64,000 nt of DNA from Falsihalocynthiibacter arcticus (GTDB lineage Bacteria; Pseudomonadota; Alphaproteobacteria; Rhodobacterales; Rhodobacteraceae), in NCBI RefSeq assembly GCF_000812665.2, contig NZ_CP014327.1:4245501-4309500 (forward strand), in the 5' to 3' direction. The position numbers were made by a program, and so were the translations under genes. This document shows, piece after piece, positions 38,617-47,816 of the stretch; position 1 is the stretch's first letter; each line of letters begins with the position of its first letter. A model generated the notes under the pieces. It made no database searches and was not told the DNA's origin. It saw only the letters and a list, made by a program, of their open reading frames with translations.

Positions 38617-40566
38617 ATGAAATATTGCACCCCTTCCATCGCTCTTACATTTGCAGCAACGTTGTTTGGTTCCGGTTTCGCCGCCGCTCAGACCGTGATG
38701 GACGGAGGTGGGGCGCTCGATCCGGCGAAACTGGAAGGTCTCTTTCCGGCCCGCGCGTATTCCCCGTATGCGGGCCGCAATTTTCCGGATCGGCCCTTTT
38801 TCGGCGACACGCATCTTCACACGGAAATTTCGATGGATGCGGGGGCGGCTGGTGCACGCCTGAGTCCCGCTGACGCCTATCAATTTGCCAAAGGCAAGGA
38901 GTTGACCGCATCAAGTGGCCAACAAGCGCGGCTCTCCCGTCCGCTCGACTTCCTTGTTGTCGCCGACCATTCCGACAACATGGGCTTCTTTCCGAAACTC
39001 TTGGCAGGCGATCCGTCTATGCTGGCCGATCCGACAGGGAGAAAATGGTATAATCTGATCCAGTCCGGCCAAGGCGCGGAAGCTGCGATGGATATCGTCA
39101 CCCAATTTGCGGCGGGTACATTTCCGGATGCTCTGATGTTGGCACCCGATACACCGGCTTATAAATCGACTTGGGAAGACATCATTGATGCGGCTGAAGA
39201 GGCCAATGATCCGGGGATATTTACTGCCTTTATCGGGTATGAGTGGACCTCGCTTGTTGCCCCGGGCAGCAATATGCACCGCAATATCATTTACCGCGAC
39301 GGCGGCGATGTGGCGCGCCAAGTTTTGCCCTATACCACACAAGCGCCCTACGGCAGCAACAACCCGCGCGACCTCTGGGATTGGATGGAAAACTACGAGG
39401 CAAAAACTGGCGGCGACATTCTGGCCATCGCCCACAATGGCAACCTGTCCAACGGTATTATGTTTCCGGTGATCGAGTCATTTGACGGCAAGCCCGTTGA
39501 TCTTGCCTATGCCCAGACCCGCGCCAAATGGGAGCCTCTTTACGAGAATACCCAAATGAAAGGCGACGGCGAGGCGCACCCCTTCCTCTCCCCCAATGAT
39601 GAGTTTGCGAATTTCGAAACATGGGACAAGGGCAACCTGAACGTCAGTGCCGCCAAAACCCCCGAGATGCTGCAGTATGAATACTCCCGCGAAGCCCTGA
39701 AAAACGGGATTTTGCTCCAAGACAAACTCGGCGTGAACCCCTACAAATTTGGCGTGATCGGGTCGACGGATTCCCATACCGGCCTCGCAACTGCCTCTGA
39801 GGACAACTTTTTCGGCAAGGTTTCGAGCATGGAACCTTCCGCCGAACGCACATCGACCGTGTTCATGAAAACCGATATTGCCACCATCATGGAATGGGAA
39901 GTTGGCGCTGCGGGCCTTGCCAGCGTTTGGGCCACCGACAACACGCGAGAAGCGATCTTTGACGCGATGGCGCGGCGCGAAACCTACGCGACAACAGGCA
40001 CCCGTTTGACCATTCGCTTCTTTGGTGCGTGGGATTTTGCGGCCGCGGATGCTCTCAGCCGCACCCCCGCGCAAATCGGCTATACCAAAGGCGTGCCCAT
40101 GGGAACTGACCTCGGCCCCCGCGCAGGTGACGGAGCCCCGACCTTCCTTGTGGCGGCTCTCAAAGATCCAATCGGCGCCAATCTGGATCGGGTTCAGATT
40201 GTCAAAGGCTGGGTCGACGCGACTGGCAAAACACAGGAGAAAGTGTTTGACGTTGTCTGGAGTGACGCAGAGACGCGCCAACCCGCAAGCGATGGCAAAG
40301 TGCCCGCCGTGGGCAGCACAGTGGACGTAAAAGCGGCAACCTTTACCAACGACATCGGCGCGCCTGAGCTTATCACAGTCTGGACCGATCCAGAGTTTGA
40401 TCCGGCATTGCGGGCCTTCTATTACGCGCGGGTTCTCGAAATACCGACACCCCGCTGGCCCGCCTATGATGCCGTATTTTATGATCTGGCCTTGGCCGAA
40501 GATGTGCGCGTCGAACTCCAAGAGCGCGGATACACCTCCCCCATCTGGTATGAACCGCAAGGCTAG
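38617..40566 (+). CDS. secreted DUF3604 protein, PHP-like predicted metallohydrolase (copy 2)
   Basis: 649 residues, signal peptide ending GFAAAQ. Metal-ligand-like motifs are conserved relative to copy 1: DTHLHTE (H66, H68), ADHSD (D117, H118), NMHRN (H221), IAHN (H273), GEAHP (H321) and STDSH (D385, H387), plus [11 protein letters not shown]. It ends PIWYEPQG, where copy 1 continues for over 100 more residues. Both therefore share the predicted catalytic core and differ in the C-terminal extension. It belongs to the plus-strand group with two HupE-like genes, opposite in direction to the copy 1 operon. Substrate unknown. Confidence 0.88.
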   Translation: MKYCTPSIALTFAATLFGSGFAAAQTVMDGGGALDPAKLEGLFPARAYSPYAGRNFPDRPFFGDTHLHTEISMDAGAAGARLSPADAYQFAKGKELTASSGQQARLSRPLDFLVVADHSDNMGFFPKLLAGDPSMLADPTGRKWYNLIQSGQGAEAAMDIVTQFAAGTFPDALMLAPDTPAYKSTWEDIIDAAEEANDPGIFTAFIGYEWTSLVAPGSNMHRNIIYRDGGDVARQVLPYTTQAPYGSNNPRDLWDWMENYEAKTGGDILAIAHNGNLSNGIMFPVIESFDGKPVDLAYAQTRAKWEPLYENTQMKGDGEAHPFLSPNDEFANFETWDKGNLNVSAAKTPEMLQYEYSREALKNGILLQDKLGVNPYKFGVIGSTDSHTGLATASEDNFFGKVSSMEPSAERTSTVFMKTDIATIMEWEVGAAGLASVWATDNTREAIFDAMARRETYATTGTRLTIRFFGAWDFAAADALSRTPAQIGYTKGVPMGTDLGPRAGDGAPTFLVAALKDPIGANLDRVQIVKGWVDATGKTQEKVFDVVWSDAETRQPASDGKVPAVGSTVDVKAATFTNDIGAPELITVWTDPEFDPALRAFYYARVLEIPTPRWPAYDAVFYDLALAEDVRVELQERGYTSPIWYEPQG

Positions 40567-40579
40567 GAGCGAAAAGGCA

Positions 40580-40760
40580 GACAACTGGAAGCTGGCGGTA
40601 CAGACCTTTTATAACGGGTCTCTGTACCCTTCTCCAGCCTCCGTTGCGAGCGAAGATGGTTCAACGACGGTCAACTTCTCTCCAGAATTGCCCGAGGCTG
40701 TTGAACGCGGAAACGGGGTTTAGACTGACCCTAAAAAGGTTGGTTGAATAGGCTAAGTTG
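40580..40760 (+). pseudogene. DUF1254/DUF1214 C-terminal remnant
   Basis: The stretch encodes LYPSPASVASEDGSTTVNFS and AVERGNG, closely matching the C-terminal part of the protein at 35490-37103 (SYPSPASV, then YFSPEQPEGVERGN). It then has an in-frame TAG and a deletion of about 60 bases that joins GGTTGG to the final codons TGAATAG. No start or upstream two-thirds remain. It is either the end of a lost second DUF1254 gene or a recombination copy; the upstream part diverges too much to be a recent duplicate. Confidence 0.75.
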
Positions 40761-40774
40761 AGCTCAAAAACTGT

Positions 40775-40809
40775 GCTGCCCCCCCCTTTGTCAACGAGGG
40801 TGGGCCAGC
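40775..40809 (+). terminator. second copy of the DUF1254 stem-loop, degenerate
   Basis: GCTGCCC ... GGGCCAGC with the inner CCTTTG/CGAGGG pairing matches the hairpin at 37128-37160, including flanking bases (GCGCTCT, then ATTGCAA). A C8 run replaces part of the left arm, weakening the stem. It could still terminate transcription of the DUF3604 gene. Confidence 0.5.
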
Positions 40810-40842
40810 GCTCTAGATTGCAACAGTCTTATAACTCTGGGC

Positions 40843-41862
40843 CTATGTTTCCCTGTGGGTTCTGTTGTGACGATATTCACTTGGACTCACGCCCGTCATC
40901 CGACGAAACGCTCGCGAGAAGTGCTGAGGGTTTTCGTAGCCAGACATCATTGCGACATCACGGACCTTTGTTGTGCTGTCGGATAACATTGTGCGCGCAA
41001 CTTCGAAGCGCGCTTCCTGAACCAAATCGCCGTAACTTGTGCCACACAACATCAAACGTCGTTGCAGTGTGCGCGTGCTCATTCCAGCCAACTCCGCGGT
41101 CGACACAAGATCCGAACGCCCGTCCGAGGGATATGGTTGAATCATATTCCGCAATGCACTTTTGAAGGCCCAGCTTTCTTCACAATTCAAAGCAAGAGGT
41201 TCCTCTCCCCGAACCGCATCTTTCGACGCCATTTCAGTGCACGATTGCGAAAGAAGCTGTGCCTCTATGAGCACCGACGTATTTGGCTGCCCCGTAAGAA
41301 CTATGGTGTTCGGAAAAGCTGCTTGGGCGCTTTCAGGAACCTGAAAGCCAGCAACGAAAGTAATCTCCGGCGGAGACCAGCCCTCCGATGCAATACTTTG
41401 AACGACAGCGATAACAGCACGAAGGTTTAGCCACTGTGCCAGACAGGCATAGGGATGCTGATCTAGGCTCAAATTCTCGATAATCAGGCGTACGTTATCT
41501 CCTTCGCGGCTCATGCGAGGGGTGACTGAGTTGTCTTCAAGCGCATGCAAACGAAAAAACCGTTCAATCCGAGCAAGCCCTGTTGGCGCATCAAGTACGG
41601 CCGCAAGCATGGCGCCATCTAGGCTATCAAGAGTCAACCCCTCTGAAGCGAGAAAGCCGAGTTCCATTGGCGCAAGGTCATACCCCGTGCGCGCAATCCA
41701 TTCTAAAGCAAGGGGAAGGCTGATAAAGGCATCTGGTTGTTCCTCTATGAGCCTAGGAAGTCGAGAACTCGACAATTGGCGCTCAACAGGAATACCCACG
41801 TCGCGAAAGATATCGATATATATTTGGAGGTATGCCGCCCGAGTAATGAGGGGTTGTTTCAT
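40843..41862 (-). CDS. AraC-family regulator with N-terminal sensor domain
   Basis: 339 residues. The N-terminal 200 residues match the arabinose-binding-like domain of the OruR/GlxA/ArgR-type AraC subgroup (RLIEEQPDAFISLPLALEWI). The C-terminal part has two helix-turn-helix motifs (STAELAGMSTRTLQRRL and VRDVAMMSGYENPQHFSRAF, ending GVSPSEYR). It is divergent from the sulfatase operon at 42211 with a 350-base gap, so it probably controls that operon in response to an imported compound or its product. It is convergent with the DUF3604 gene. Confidence 0.9.
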   Translation of the reverse strand: MKQPLITRAAYLQIYIDIFRDVGIPVERQLSSSRLPRLIEEQPDAFISLPLALEWIARTGYDLAPMELGFLASEGLTLDSLDGAMLAAVLDAPTGLARIERFFRLHALEDNSVTPRMSREGDNVRLIIENLSLDQHPYACLAQWLNLRAVIAVVQSIASEGWSPPEITFVAGFQVPESAQAAFPNTIVLTGQPNTSVLIEAQLLSQSCTEMASKDAVRGEEPLALNCEESWAFKSALRNMIQPYPSDGRSDLVSTAELAGMSTRTLQRRLMLCGTSYGDLVQEARFEVARTMLSDSTTKVRDVAMMSGYENPQHFSRAFRRMTGVSPSEYRHNRTHRET

Positions 41863-42210
41863 GTTCGTACCATCAGCTTTTCTCTGGGCGGTATATTAAA
41901 CTTCGCGGTATAATTGACGCAATTCAGGTGGCGAAGCAATTGTCTTTCTACGGCTCTCCGTTTTCCAGTTGATGAAAACCCGCGATAATTCCACGAATTT
42001 CACGTCCAAATGTACAGCTTTATACTTTGGCGCGTAATGGTCTTTACTTCGTTCAATCACGCAGTAGTTCCTTCAAACGGAAAGACATACGAAAATTCAA
42101 GTAGGATGAAGGCTTTCCAAACCAGAAATAGGTGCCTCCTAAACTATACATCCAACAAATGGCCCTGCGGGATAACGGGCTGGTGATTGCAAAAATACTT
42201 TCGGAGATTG
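41863..42210. other. divergent promoter region, araC-type gene and sulfatase operon
   Basis: About 350 bases without a gene. It should contain the operator of the AraC-type regulator. I see no clear repeated half-site. Confidence 0.5.
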
Positions 42211-43716
42211 ATGAAGATGGACCTTAAATCCAAGCTCTTACACGCTGTTCTCGGAGCGTTTTTCGCTGCCGCTAGTCCAGTTTTCGCGCAGGAGACCCCC
42301 AACGTGGTCTTCATTCTCGCCGATAACGTCGGATTTGGCGACATGGGGCCATATGGTGGCGGTGAGTTGCGTGGCATGCCCACCCCCATCACGGATCAGC
42401 TTGCTCGCGAGGGGTTAACGCTCACCCAGTTTCTCGTCGAGCCATCTTGTACTCCGTCACGCGCAGCTTTGATGACAGGCCAATATTCAATCCGCAACGG
42501 CCTCTCGCTGTTCATTATTCCGGGTACGCCCAATACCCTCCCCAAGACTGCGTTTACAATGGGGCAACTCTTCAAGGATGCGGGATACTCCACGGCAATT
42601 TATGGCAAATGGCACCTTGGGATCGACGCGCAAAGCCTCCCCTCCGCGCATGGGTTCGACACGTTCTATGGCATTCCTCCGAATACATCTTGGGATTCTG
42701 CGGCAACCGTGCCGGGCGTCATGTTAAGCCACAGTGCTGGGGACGTTCCCGAGAAGGACCTCATCGATAAGGGGCCTTGGATCATGGAGCAAAAGGCTGG
42801 CGGCGAATTGAAAAAGGTGAAGCCTTTTACACTCGAGGAACGCGCCAAAATTGACGTCGATCTGACCCAGAAATCCGTCGCTTTTATCAAAGAACAGGCC
42901 GCCGCCAAAAAACCGTTCTTTCTTTACCTCCCGTTTTCGATGGGCCATTCGCCCAACCTCCCTTCTAAGGACTTCGCGGGGAAATCTCGGATCGGTGAAT
43001 ACGGTGACAAGATCATGGAGGGCGACCATCATGTCGGCCAAGTGTTTGATGCTCTGAAGGAGGCGGGTGTCGACGACAATACAATTGTCGTATTTGCCTC
43101 GGACAATGGCCCAACAGGTCTTGAATTCAGCAATTGGAGCGCACTTGGCGCACCCGACATGGGAAGTTCTGGCCCGTTCCGAGGGAGGCTTGGCGCGGGA
43201 ACTGAAGGGTCCATCCGAACGTTTGCCTTCATTCGCTGGCCCGGCCATGTGAAGCCGAACACGGATTCTTATGCGATGTTCTCGATCATGGACTTCCTGC
43301 CGACGTTTGCCGCTATTCTTGGCAAAGAACTCCCGAAAGATCGTCCTATCGACGGTGTCGATCAGACCAAGGTTCTAACAGGGGAAAGTGAAGCCGGCGC
43401 GCGTGAAACCTTGCTGAGCTTTATCGGCGCGGATCTTGTTGCGGCGCGGTGGAAACAATGGCGGATTTATTTCAAAGACGAGGTTCGGACAGGGAGCGGC
43501 CACCTTCAGTTGGGAGGAGCAGACACCGGTTTTATAGACCGCGCATATCCTTCGGTCTATAATATCGAAATGGACCCACATGAAGACGTCAATGTTGGCG
43601 GAAATTTCATTTGGGCTATGGAACCGGCGCTGAAGGCCGTTATGGAATACGAAGCGACGTTAAAGGACCACCCAAACCCCAAGCCCGCCAACGTGACGAA
43701 TTTTGGTGGGAATTAG
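42211..43716 (+). CDS. secreted arylsulfatase-type sulfatase (copy 1)
   Basis: 501 residues from ATG at 42211 (GGAG just upstream; ATG at 42217 also possible). Signal peptide ending SPVFAQ. The type I sulfatase signature is complete: C80-T-P-S-R84 followed by AALMTGQ, where the Cys must become formylglycine. FILADNVGFGD contributes metal ligands, and GKWHLG and FASDNGP are further conserved sites. It cleaves sulfate esters in the periplasm. The natural substrate is unknown. It is followed by an outer-membrane channel and a second sulfatase. Confidence 0.9.
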   Translation: MKMDLKSKLLHAVLGAFFAAASPVFAQETPNVVFILADNVGFGDMGPYGGGELRGMPTPITDQLAREGLTLTQFLVEPSCTPSRAALMTGQYSIRNGLSLFIIPGTPNTLPKTAFTMGQLFKDAGYSTAIYGKWHLGIDAQSLPSAHGFDTFYGIPPNTSWDSAATVPGVMLSHSAGDVPEKDLIDKGPWIMEQKAGGELKKVKPFTLEERAKIDVDLTQKSVAFIKEQAAAKKPFFLYLPFSMGHSPNLPSKDFAGKSRIGEYGDKIMEGDHHVGQVFDALKEAGVDDNTIVVFASDNGPTGLEFSNWSALGAPDMGSSGPFRGRLGAGTEGSIRTFAFIRWPGHVKPNTDSYAMFSIMDFLPTFAAILGKELPKDRPIDGVDQTKVLTGESEAGARETLLSFIGADLVAARWKQWRIYFKDEVRTGSGHLQLGGADTGFIDRAYPSVYNIEMDPHEDVNVGGNFIWAMEPALKAVMEYEATLKDHPNPKPANVTNFGGN

Positions 43717-43744
43717 GGAAATGGAAATACAGAAGGATACTGCA

Positions 43745-44709
43745 ATGACTCACAAAACACGCCGAACCTCTTTTCTAGCGACGTTGTTTCTTGCAGGCGG
43801 GCTTGCCTTGCCGGCAAGTGCCGACGAGGGGGGCGTCGCGTTTTGGTTTTCGGGGCAATACGGGAGCTTTGCTGCTGTACCCGCGACACCTGGCTGGTCT
43901 GTGCCAATTCAAGGGTATCGTTATGGCGGTGGCGCTTCTGGGTCCAAACAATTGAAGCGCGGTAATACGGCAACGGCAAATCTCAATTCTACCGTACCGT
44001 TACTTATGGCGCAGCCAACCTATGCGCCGGAAACCAAACTCTGGGGTGGTCAACTAGCCATTGGCTTAGGGTTCGGTTGGGGCAACAACACGACCGACGC
44101 CGGCCTTGCGGTCACCGGTATCACCACCGAGCTGGATCGCAGCGATTCCGTGACGGGCTTTACCGATCTCTACCCCATCGTCAGCCTGGCTTGGAACGAG
44201 GGTAATAACAACTGGATGACCTATATCACCGGCGACATCCCCACGGGCGATTACGATTCAAGCCGCCTTGCGAATATCGGCATTGGCCACGGCGCGGTCG
44301 ATGTGGGTGGGGGTATACCTATTTTGACGCAGCAAAGGGCATCGAGTTTTCCTCTGTCGTGGGCGTCACCTACAACCTTGAAAACAGCGACACGGGGTAT
44401 CGGAACGGGATCGACGCACACTTAGATTGGTCCGCGTCACGGTTCCTGAATGAAAACTGGCAAGTCGGTCTTGTGGGGTACGTTTATGGGCAGTTGACGG
44501 GCGACTCAGGCCCCTCAGTTCGCGACGACGGGTTAAAATCCAGCGTCGCTGCCATTGGACCGCAAATCGGCTACTCCTTTACCGTTAACGGACAGGCGGC
44601 CTATGCGAACTTGCGCGGGTACAAGGAATTCGCTGCGGAAAACCGCGTTGAGGGCACTGCAGTGTTCGCAACACTTTCAATCCCCCTTGGGCGCAAAGCG
44701 TCGAAGTAA
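43745..44709 (+). CDS. outer-membrane channel of the phenol_MetA_deg type, frameshifted at a G5 run
   Basis: Start MTHKTRRTSFLATLFLAGGLALPASA at 43745 (AAGGA upstream). The frame breaks after DVGGG. Adding one base to the G5 run at 44309-44313 restores YTYFDAAKGIEF, and the protein ends SIPLGRKASK at 44709, giving 321 residues. Alternating aromatic beta-strand patterns, a YITGDIPTGDY loop and the C-terminal strand match the MetA-pathway/phenol-degradation outer-membrane family, thought to admit hydrophobic compounds. Position between two sulfatases suggests it imports or exports their substrate or product. Confidence 0.78.
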
Positions 44710-44810
44710 ACCAAGCAGGGATCGCGGCCATATTCTAGGTCGCATCTGCAAAACCGTTTCCCTAGCAATGCTTTGATTGTTGATGGAAGCAACACAAAAG
44801 AGGAAGATAC

Positions 44811-46319
44811 ATGAGACGAAACGCAGCACTTAAAACACTAGGCTGTGCATTGGTCGGTACGACAATGCTCGCTGCCCCGCCGGTGTTCGCCGAAGAAAAG
44901 AAACCCAACGTCGTATTCATCCTCGTCGACAACGTCGGTTATGGCGATTTCAGTGTTTATGGCGGCACGACGGCAACGCCACGTATTGATGAGCTTGCCA
45001 GCGAAGGCATCCGCTTTACCAACTACAATGTCGAAGTTCAGTGCACGCCATCGCGTTCGGCAATCATGACGGGCCGTCATCCTGTCCGCTCCGGCACCTA
45101 TTCCGTGCTACCGCCCCCCGGTGGCCAAGACGGCATGGTGCCTTGGGAATACACAATCGCGGAATTGCTCTCGGATTCCGATTATGCCACCGCGCTTTAC
45201 GGCAAATGGCATCTGGGCAACGTACAAGGTCGCTTGCCCAACGATCAGGGTTTTGACGAGTGGTGGGGCATCCCCAATAGTTGGGATCAGTCCGGCTTTA
45301 CCAGCTATCCGATGTACGACTTGATGGCGAAAGAAATCCTCGCCAAAGAGGGGAAGACGGAATTGCTCAACGTCCCGCCACATGTCCTAGAAGGCAAGAA
45401 GGGCGAGGAATCCAAGCCCGCGATGGATTTGGATATGAAGGTGCGTCCAGTTATCGACGCCGACTACCTCATTCCGAAAACGGTTGCGTTTATCAAGAAA
45501 CAAGCGGCGGAAGACAAGCCTTTCTTCGTCTATCTTGGCTACTCCGAGATGCACCCCCCGATCCAGTGTAATCCGGCCTTCGTCGGCACGTCTCCCGAGC
45601 GCGGTGGGATGTATTCCGACTGTATCGCCGAGATGGACTATCGTGTCGGTCAGGTGCTTGATGGCATCAAAGAAGCTGGCGTCGAAGACAACACCATCGT
45701 TGTTCTAAGCAGTGACAACGCCACGGGTGGTCTTTCTGGCGGCGCTGGCGCGAATGGCGGCTCAAACGGTCCATTCCGCGGCGATTTCTTCTACACACCT
45801 TTCGAAGGCAGCATGCGCGTACCCGCAATTGTGCGCTGGCCTGGTAAATTCGCCAAAGGTCAGGTGACCGACCAAATGTTTGCCGCAGTTGACTGGATGC
45901 CAACTCTGGCCTCCCTCGTTGGTGCGTCGAAACTGGTCCCCACGGATCGCCCCATCGATGGCAAGGACATTTCTGAATTCTTGCTCGGCAAAAGCAAAAC
46001 CACTGGCCGCGAGGACTATATGTTCTTTGGGACAGATGGCGAGTTGATGTCTGTAAAATGGCGCAACTACAAAATGATCCAACGCATGACCGCAGGGCCA
46101 GCATTGGAAGCCATCGATCAGGCCTACATCGTGCCACAACTGCCGTTGTTCTTTGACCTGTCCAGTGACCCACATGAGGATTTCAACTTGTGGACCACGA
46201 CACTGACCATGGCTTGGCTTTTTGACCCGATGCTCACAGCTGTAGGGAAATACGAAGAGAGCGTGAAAAAGTACCCGAACATTCCGGCGGGTGTGAAAGA
46301 CTTTAAAGGGTATAATTAG
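44811..46319 (+). CDS. secreted arylsulfatase-type sulfatase (copy 2)
   Basis: 502 residues, signal peptide ending PPVFAE. Sulfatase signature C78-T-P-S-R82 followed by SAIMTGRHP; FILVDNVGYGD, GKWHLG and LSSDNATGG provide metal-site and substrate-site residues. It resembles copy 1 throughout but is not identical, so the pair may split substrate range. AAGAGGAAG upstream is a good ribosome site. It ends the operon, followed by a strong terminator. Confidence 0.9.
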   Translation: MRRNAALKTLGCALVGTTMLAAPPVFAEEKKPNVVFILVDNVGYGDFSVYGGTTATPRIDELASEGIRFTNYNVEVQCTPSRSAIMTGRHPVRSGTYSVLPPPGGQDGMVPWEYTIAELLSDSDYATALYGKWHLGNVQGRLPNDQGFDEWWGIPNSWDQSGFTSYPMYDLMAKEILAKEGKTELLNVPPHVLEGKKGEESKPAMDLDMKVRPVIDADYLIPKTVAFIKKQAAEDKPFFVYLGYSEMHPPIQCNPAFVGTSPERGGMYSDCIAEMDYRVGQVLDGIKEAGVEDNTIVVLSSDNATGGLSGGAGANGGSNGPFRGDFFYTPFEGSMRVPAIVRWPGKFAKGQVTDQMFAAVDWMPTLASLVGASKLVPTDRPIDGKDISEFLLGKSKTTGREDYMFFGTDGELMSVKWRNYKMIQRMTAGPALEAIDQAYIVPQLPLFFDLSSDPHEDFNLWTTTLTMAWLFDPMLTAVGKYEESVKKYPNIPAGVKDFKGYN

Positions 46320-46329
46320 TAAGCGAGTA

Positions 46330-46360
46330 AGCCCCCGCCCTGCTTTTCTGGGCGGGGGCT
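46330..46360 (+). terminator. strong rho-independent-type terminator
   Basis: AGCCCCCGCCC (46330-46340) pairs perfectly with GGGCGGGGGCT (46350-46360) around a nine-base loop, followed by CAATTTCGCTTTTG. It lies eleven bases after the second sulfatase stop. Confidence 0.88.
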
Positions 46361-46462
46361 CAATTTCGCTTTTGTGGTAGTTAGACCTTGCTCACGCTGG
46401 ATAGCGCCCGCCCAGCGGCAATTCATTTCCCGCGTTTCACTATATCTGGGATCACGCTGCGG

Positions 46463-46947
46463 TCAGCGCAAGATTTCTAAGGCCTCCGGCGGCGCATCAT
46501 AAACAACCCTAAACCCCGTATGAGAACTCGAACTGTCCGGTGTATTCGACGTTCTTGCAGCTATTCTATTCTAAAACAATAACTTATATGGCACATAAAC
46601 GAGCCGCCTTTTATCAGTCTATTCCCTTTGGCCGCAGCATTTGGATCACGCGCGGTACGTTTTAGCGAGCGCACCCGAAATGCTGCGGCATTCCACTCCC
46701 AAACATTGCCGACCATATTGTAAAGCCCCACATTGTTTGGCTCAAAACTGATTGCAGGGGCCGTTCCGATATATCCGTCTCCTGTGGTATTTTTATGGGG
46801 GAAATTCCCTTGCCAAATATTACAGGGGAAAAAATCGGTATCATTTGGCAATTCGCCGCCCCATGGTAACCGCACATCCTCAAGACCGCCTCGCGCCGCA
46901 TGTTCCCATTCCGCTTCAGTCGGCCCCCCCCCCCAGTTGGCATACAC
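46463..46947 (-). pseudogene. formylglycine-generating enzyme (SUMF1) remnant
   Basis: Contains the family's distinctive parts: YANW ... PTEAEWEHAARGG, NLYNMVGN-like GLYNMVGNVWEWN and the active-site FMCHISYCFR. However, the N-terminal half is absent: sequence before YANW is unrelated, with an 11-base C run (46924-46934) at the break. The frame also shifts after SYCFR by one missing T, beyond which AARTSNTPDSSSSHTGFR and a normal C-terminus follow to 46463. Formylglycine-generating enzymes activate the Cys of the two adjacent sulfatases. This copy cannot be functional, so activation must come from elsewhere. Confidence 0.82.
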
Positions 46948-47460
46948 TATCCTCTGTTGATTTTGTCACGGCTTAGTTCCGGTTCCTTTCTAGCAATATT
47001 TTACGCTCTGTATAACTTCTCCAGAGGTCACATCATTAACATACAGAATACCCCGGATGTCCAAATACGCGCACCCCTACAGATGAATAGATCATTAGGT
47101 AATATGCGTAGAAAATTCGTTATATTTTACAAGACGATAAGATCTGGCAGCTAAAGACAAAATCTAACTCTCTCACTTCGCGTGAATACATAATGAACAA
47201 AAAAAGACGACTTCAGCGGTCGGACACTGCTACAACCAGCGCGTGAACCCATTTAACGCCAGCTTGGCGGAAAAGTTGATCGTTCACATAGACCGGATTA
47301 GTAGAAACCCAACAAACTTCTCAGCCACAAAGGGGACGCCGATCTGCTGGCGAATCTGGCCGAATGGCCGGGCTTTTACTACTTTGCCAGACCACATAGT
47401 GCCCCAACGGGGAAGTCTTACGAAGCCCTCAGAGAAAGGCTCTGAAAGTCAATTTTCTTT
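46948..47460. other. about 500 bases with no recognisable gene
   Basis: A-T-richer than its surroundings, with only short frames of unnatural composition on both strands. It is probably decayed DNA between the truncated formylglycine-generating enzyme and the XRE remnant. Confidence 0.5.
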
Positions 47461-47700
47461 TTACTCTGCTTCTTCAATCTTGCGAGCAAATTCCACCAAA
47501 CTTAGACCAAGCGCATCACATAGCTGCCCGAGCGTTTCCAATTTTGGCTGGTGACGGTTTGTTTCGAGCATAGAAACGTATCTAGCGCTCATCTGTCCAC
47601 GTCAGGCCAACTCCTCTTGCGACAAGTTCTGAGCCTTTCTTTCCTTTTTCAGGGCCGCGGCAAAAGCTATCAAAAGGGGATCATTTCTTAAATGCGCCAT
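47461..47700 (-). pseudogene. XRE-family regulator with in-frame stop
   Basis: ATG at 47700 opens MAHLRNDPLLIAFAAALKKE, then LSQEELA, a TGA at 47602-47604, and continues in the same frame as RGQMSARYVSMLETNR and ends EFARKIEEAE at 47461. The two halves form one 79-residue Cro/C1-type helix-turn-helix domain interrupted by a nonsense codon in the turn, typical of a dead short repressor. Unlike the homopolymer frameshifts, this is a substitution, so it looks like true decay. Confidence 0.8.
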
Positions 47701-47816
47701 GCAATGACCAATCGCGCAACTGAATGAGGTCGTCCACGAAGTACTCTATGAAACTAGAGTGAAAAAATTAAGCAACAGAAGTGTGAGAAAGACCGTAAGC
47801 GCTGCTTTGGTCCCAC

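Noticed and set aside
39478-40584. 368-codon minus-strand frame antisense to DUF3604 copy 2
   Set aside because: No family resemblance, Cys/Arg/Gly-rich translation, and it is fully opposed to a signal-peptide-bearing gene with conserved motifs.
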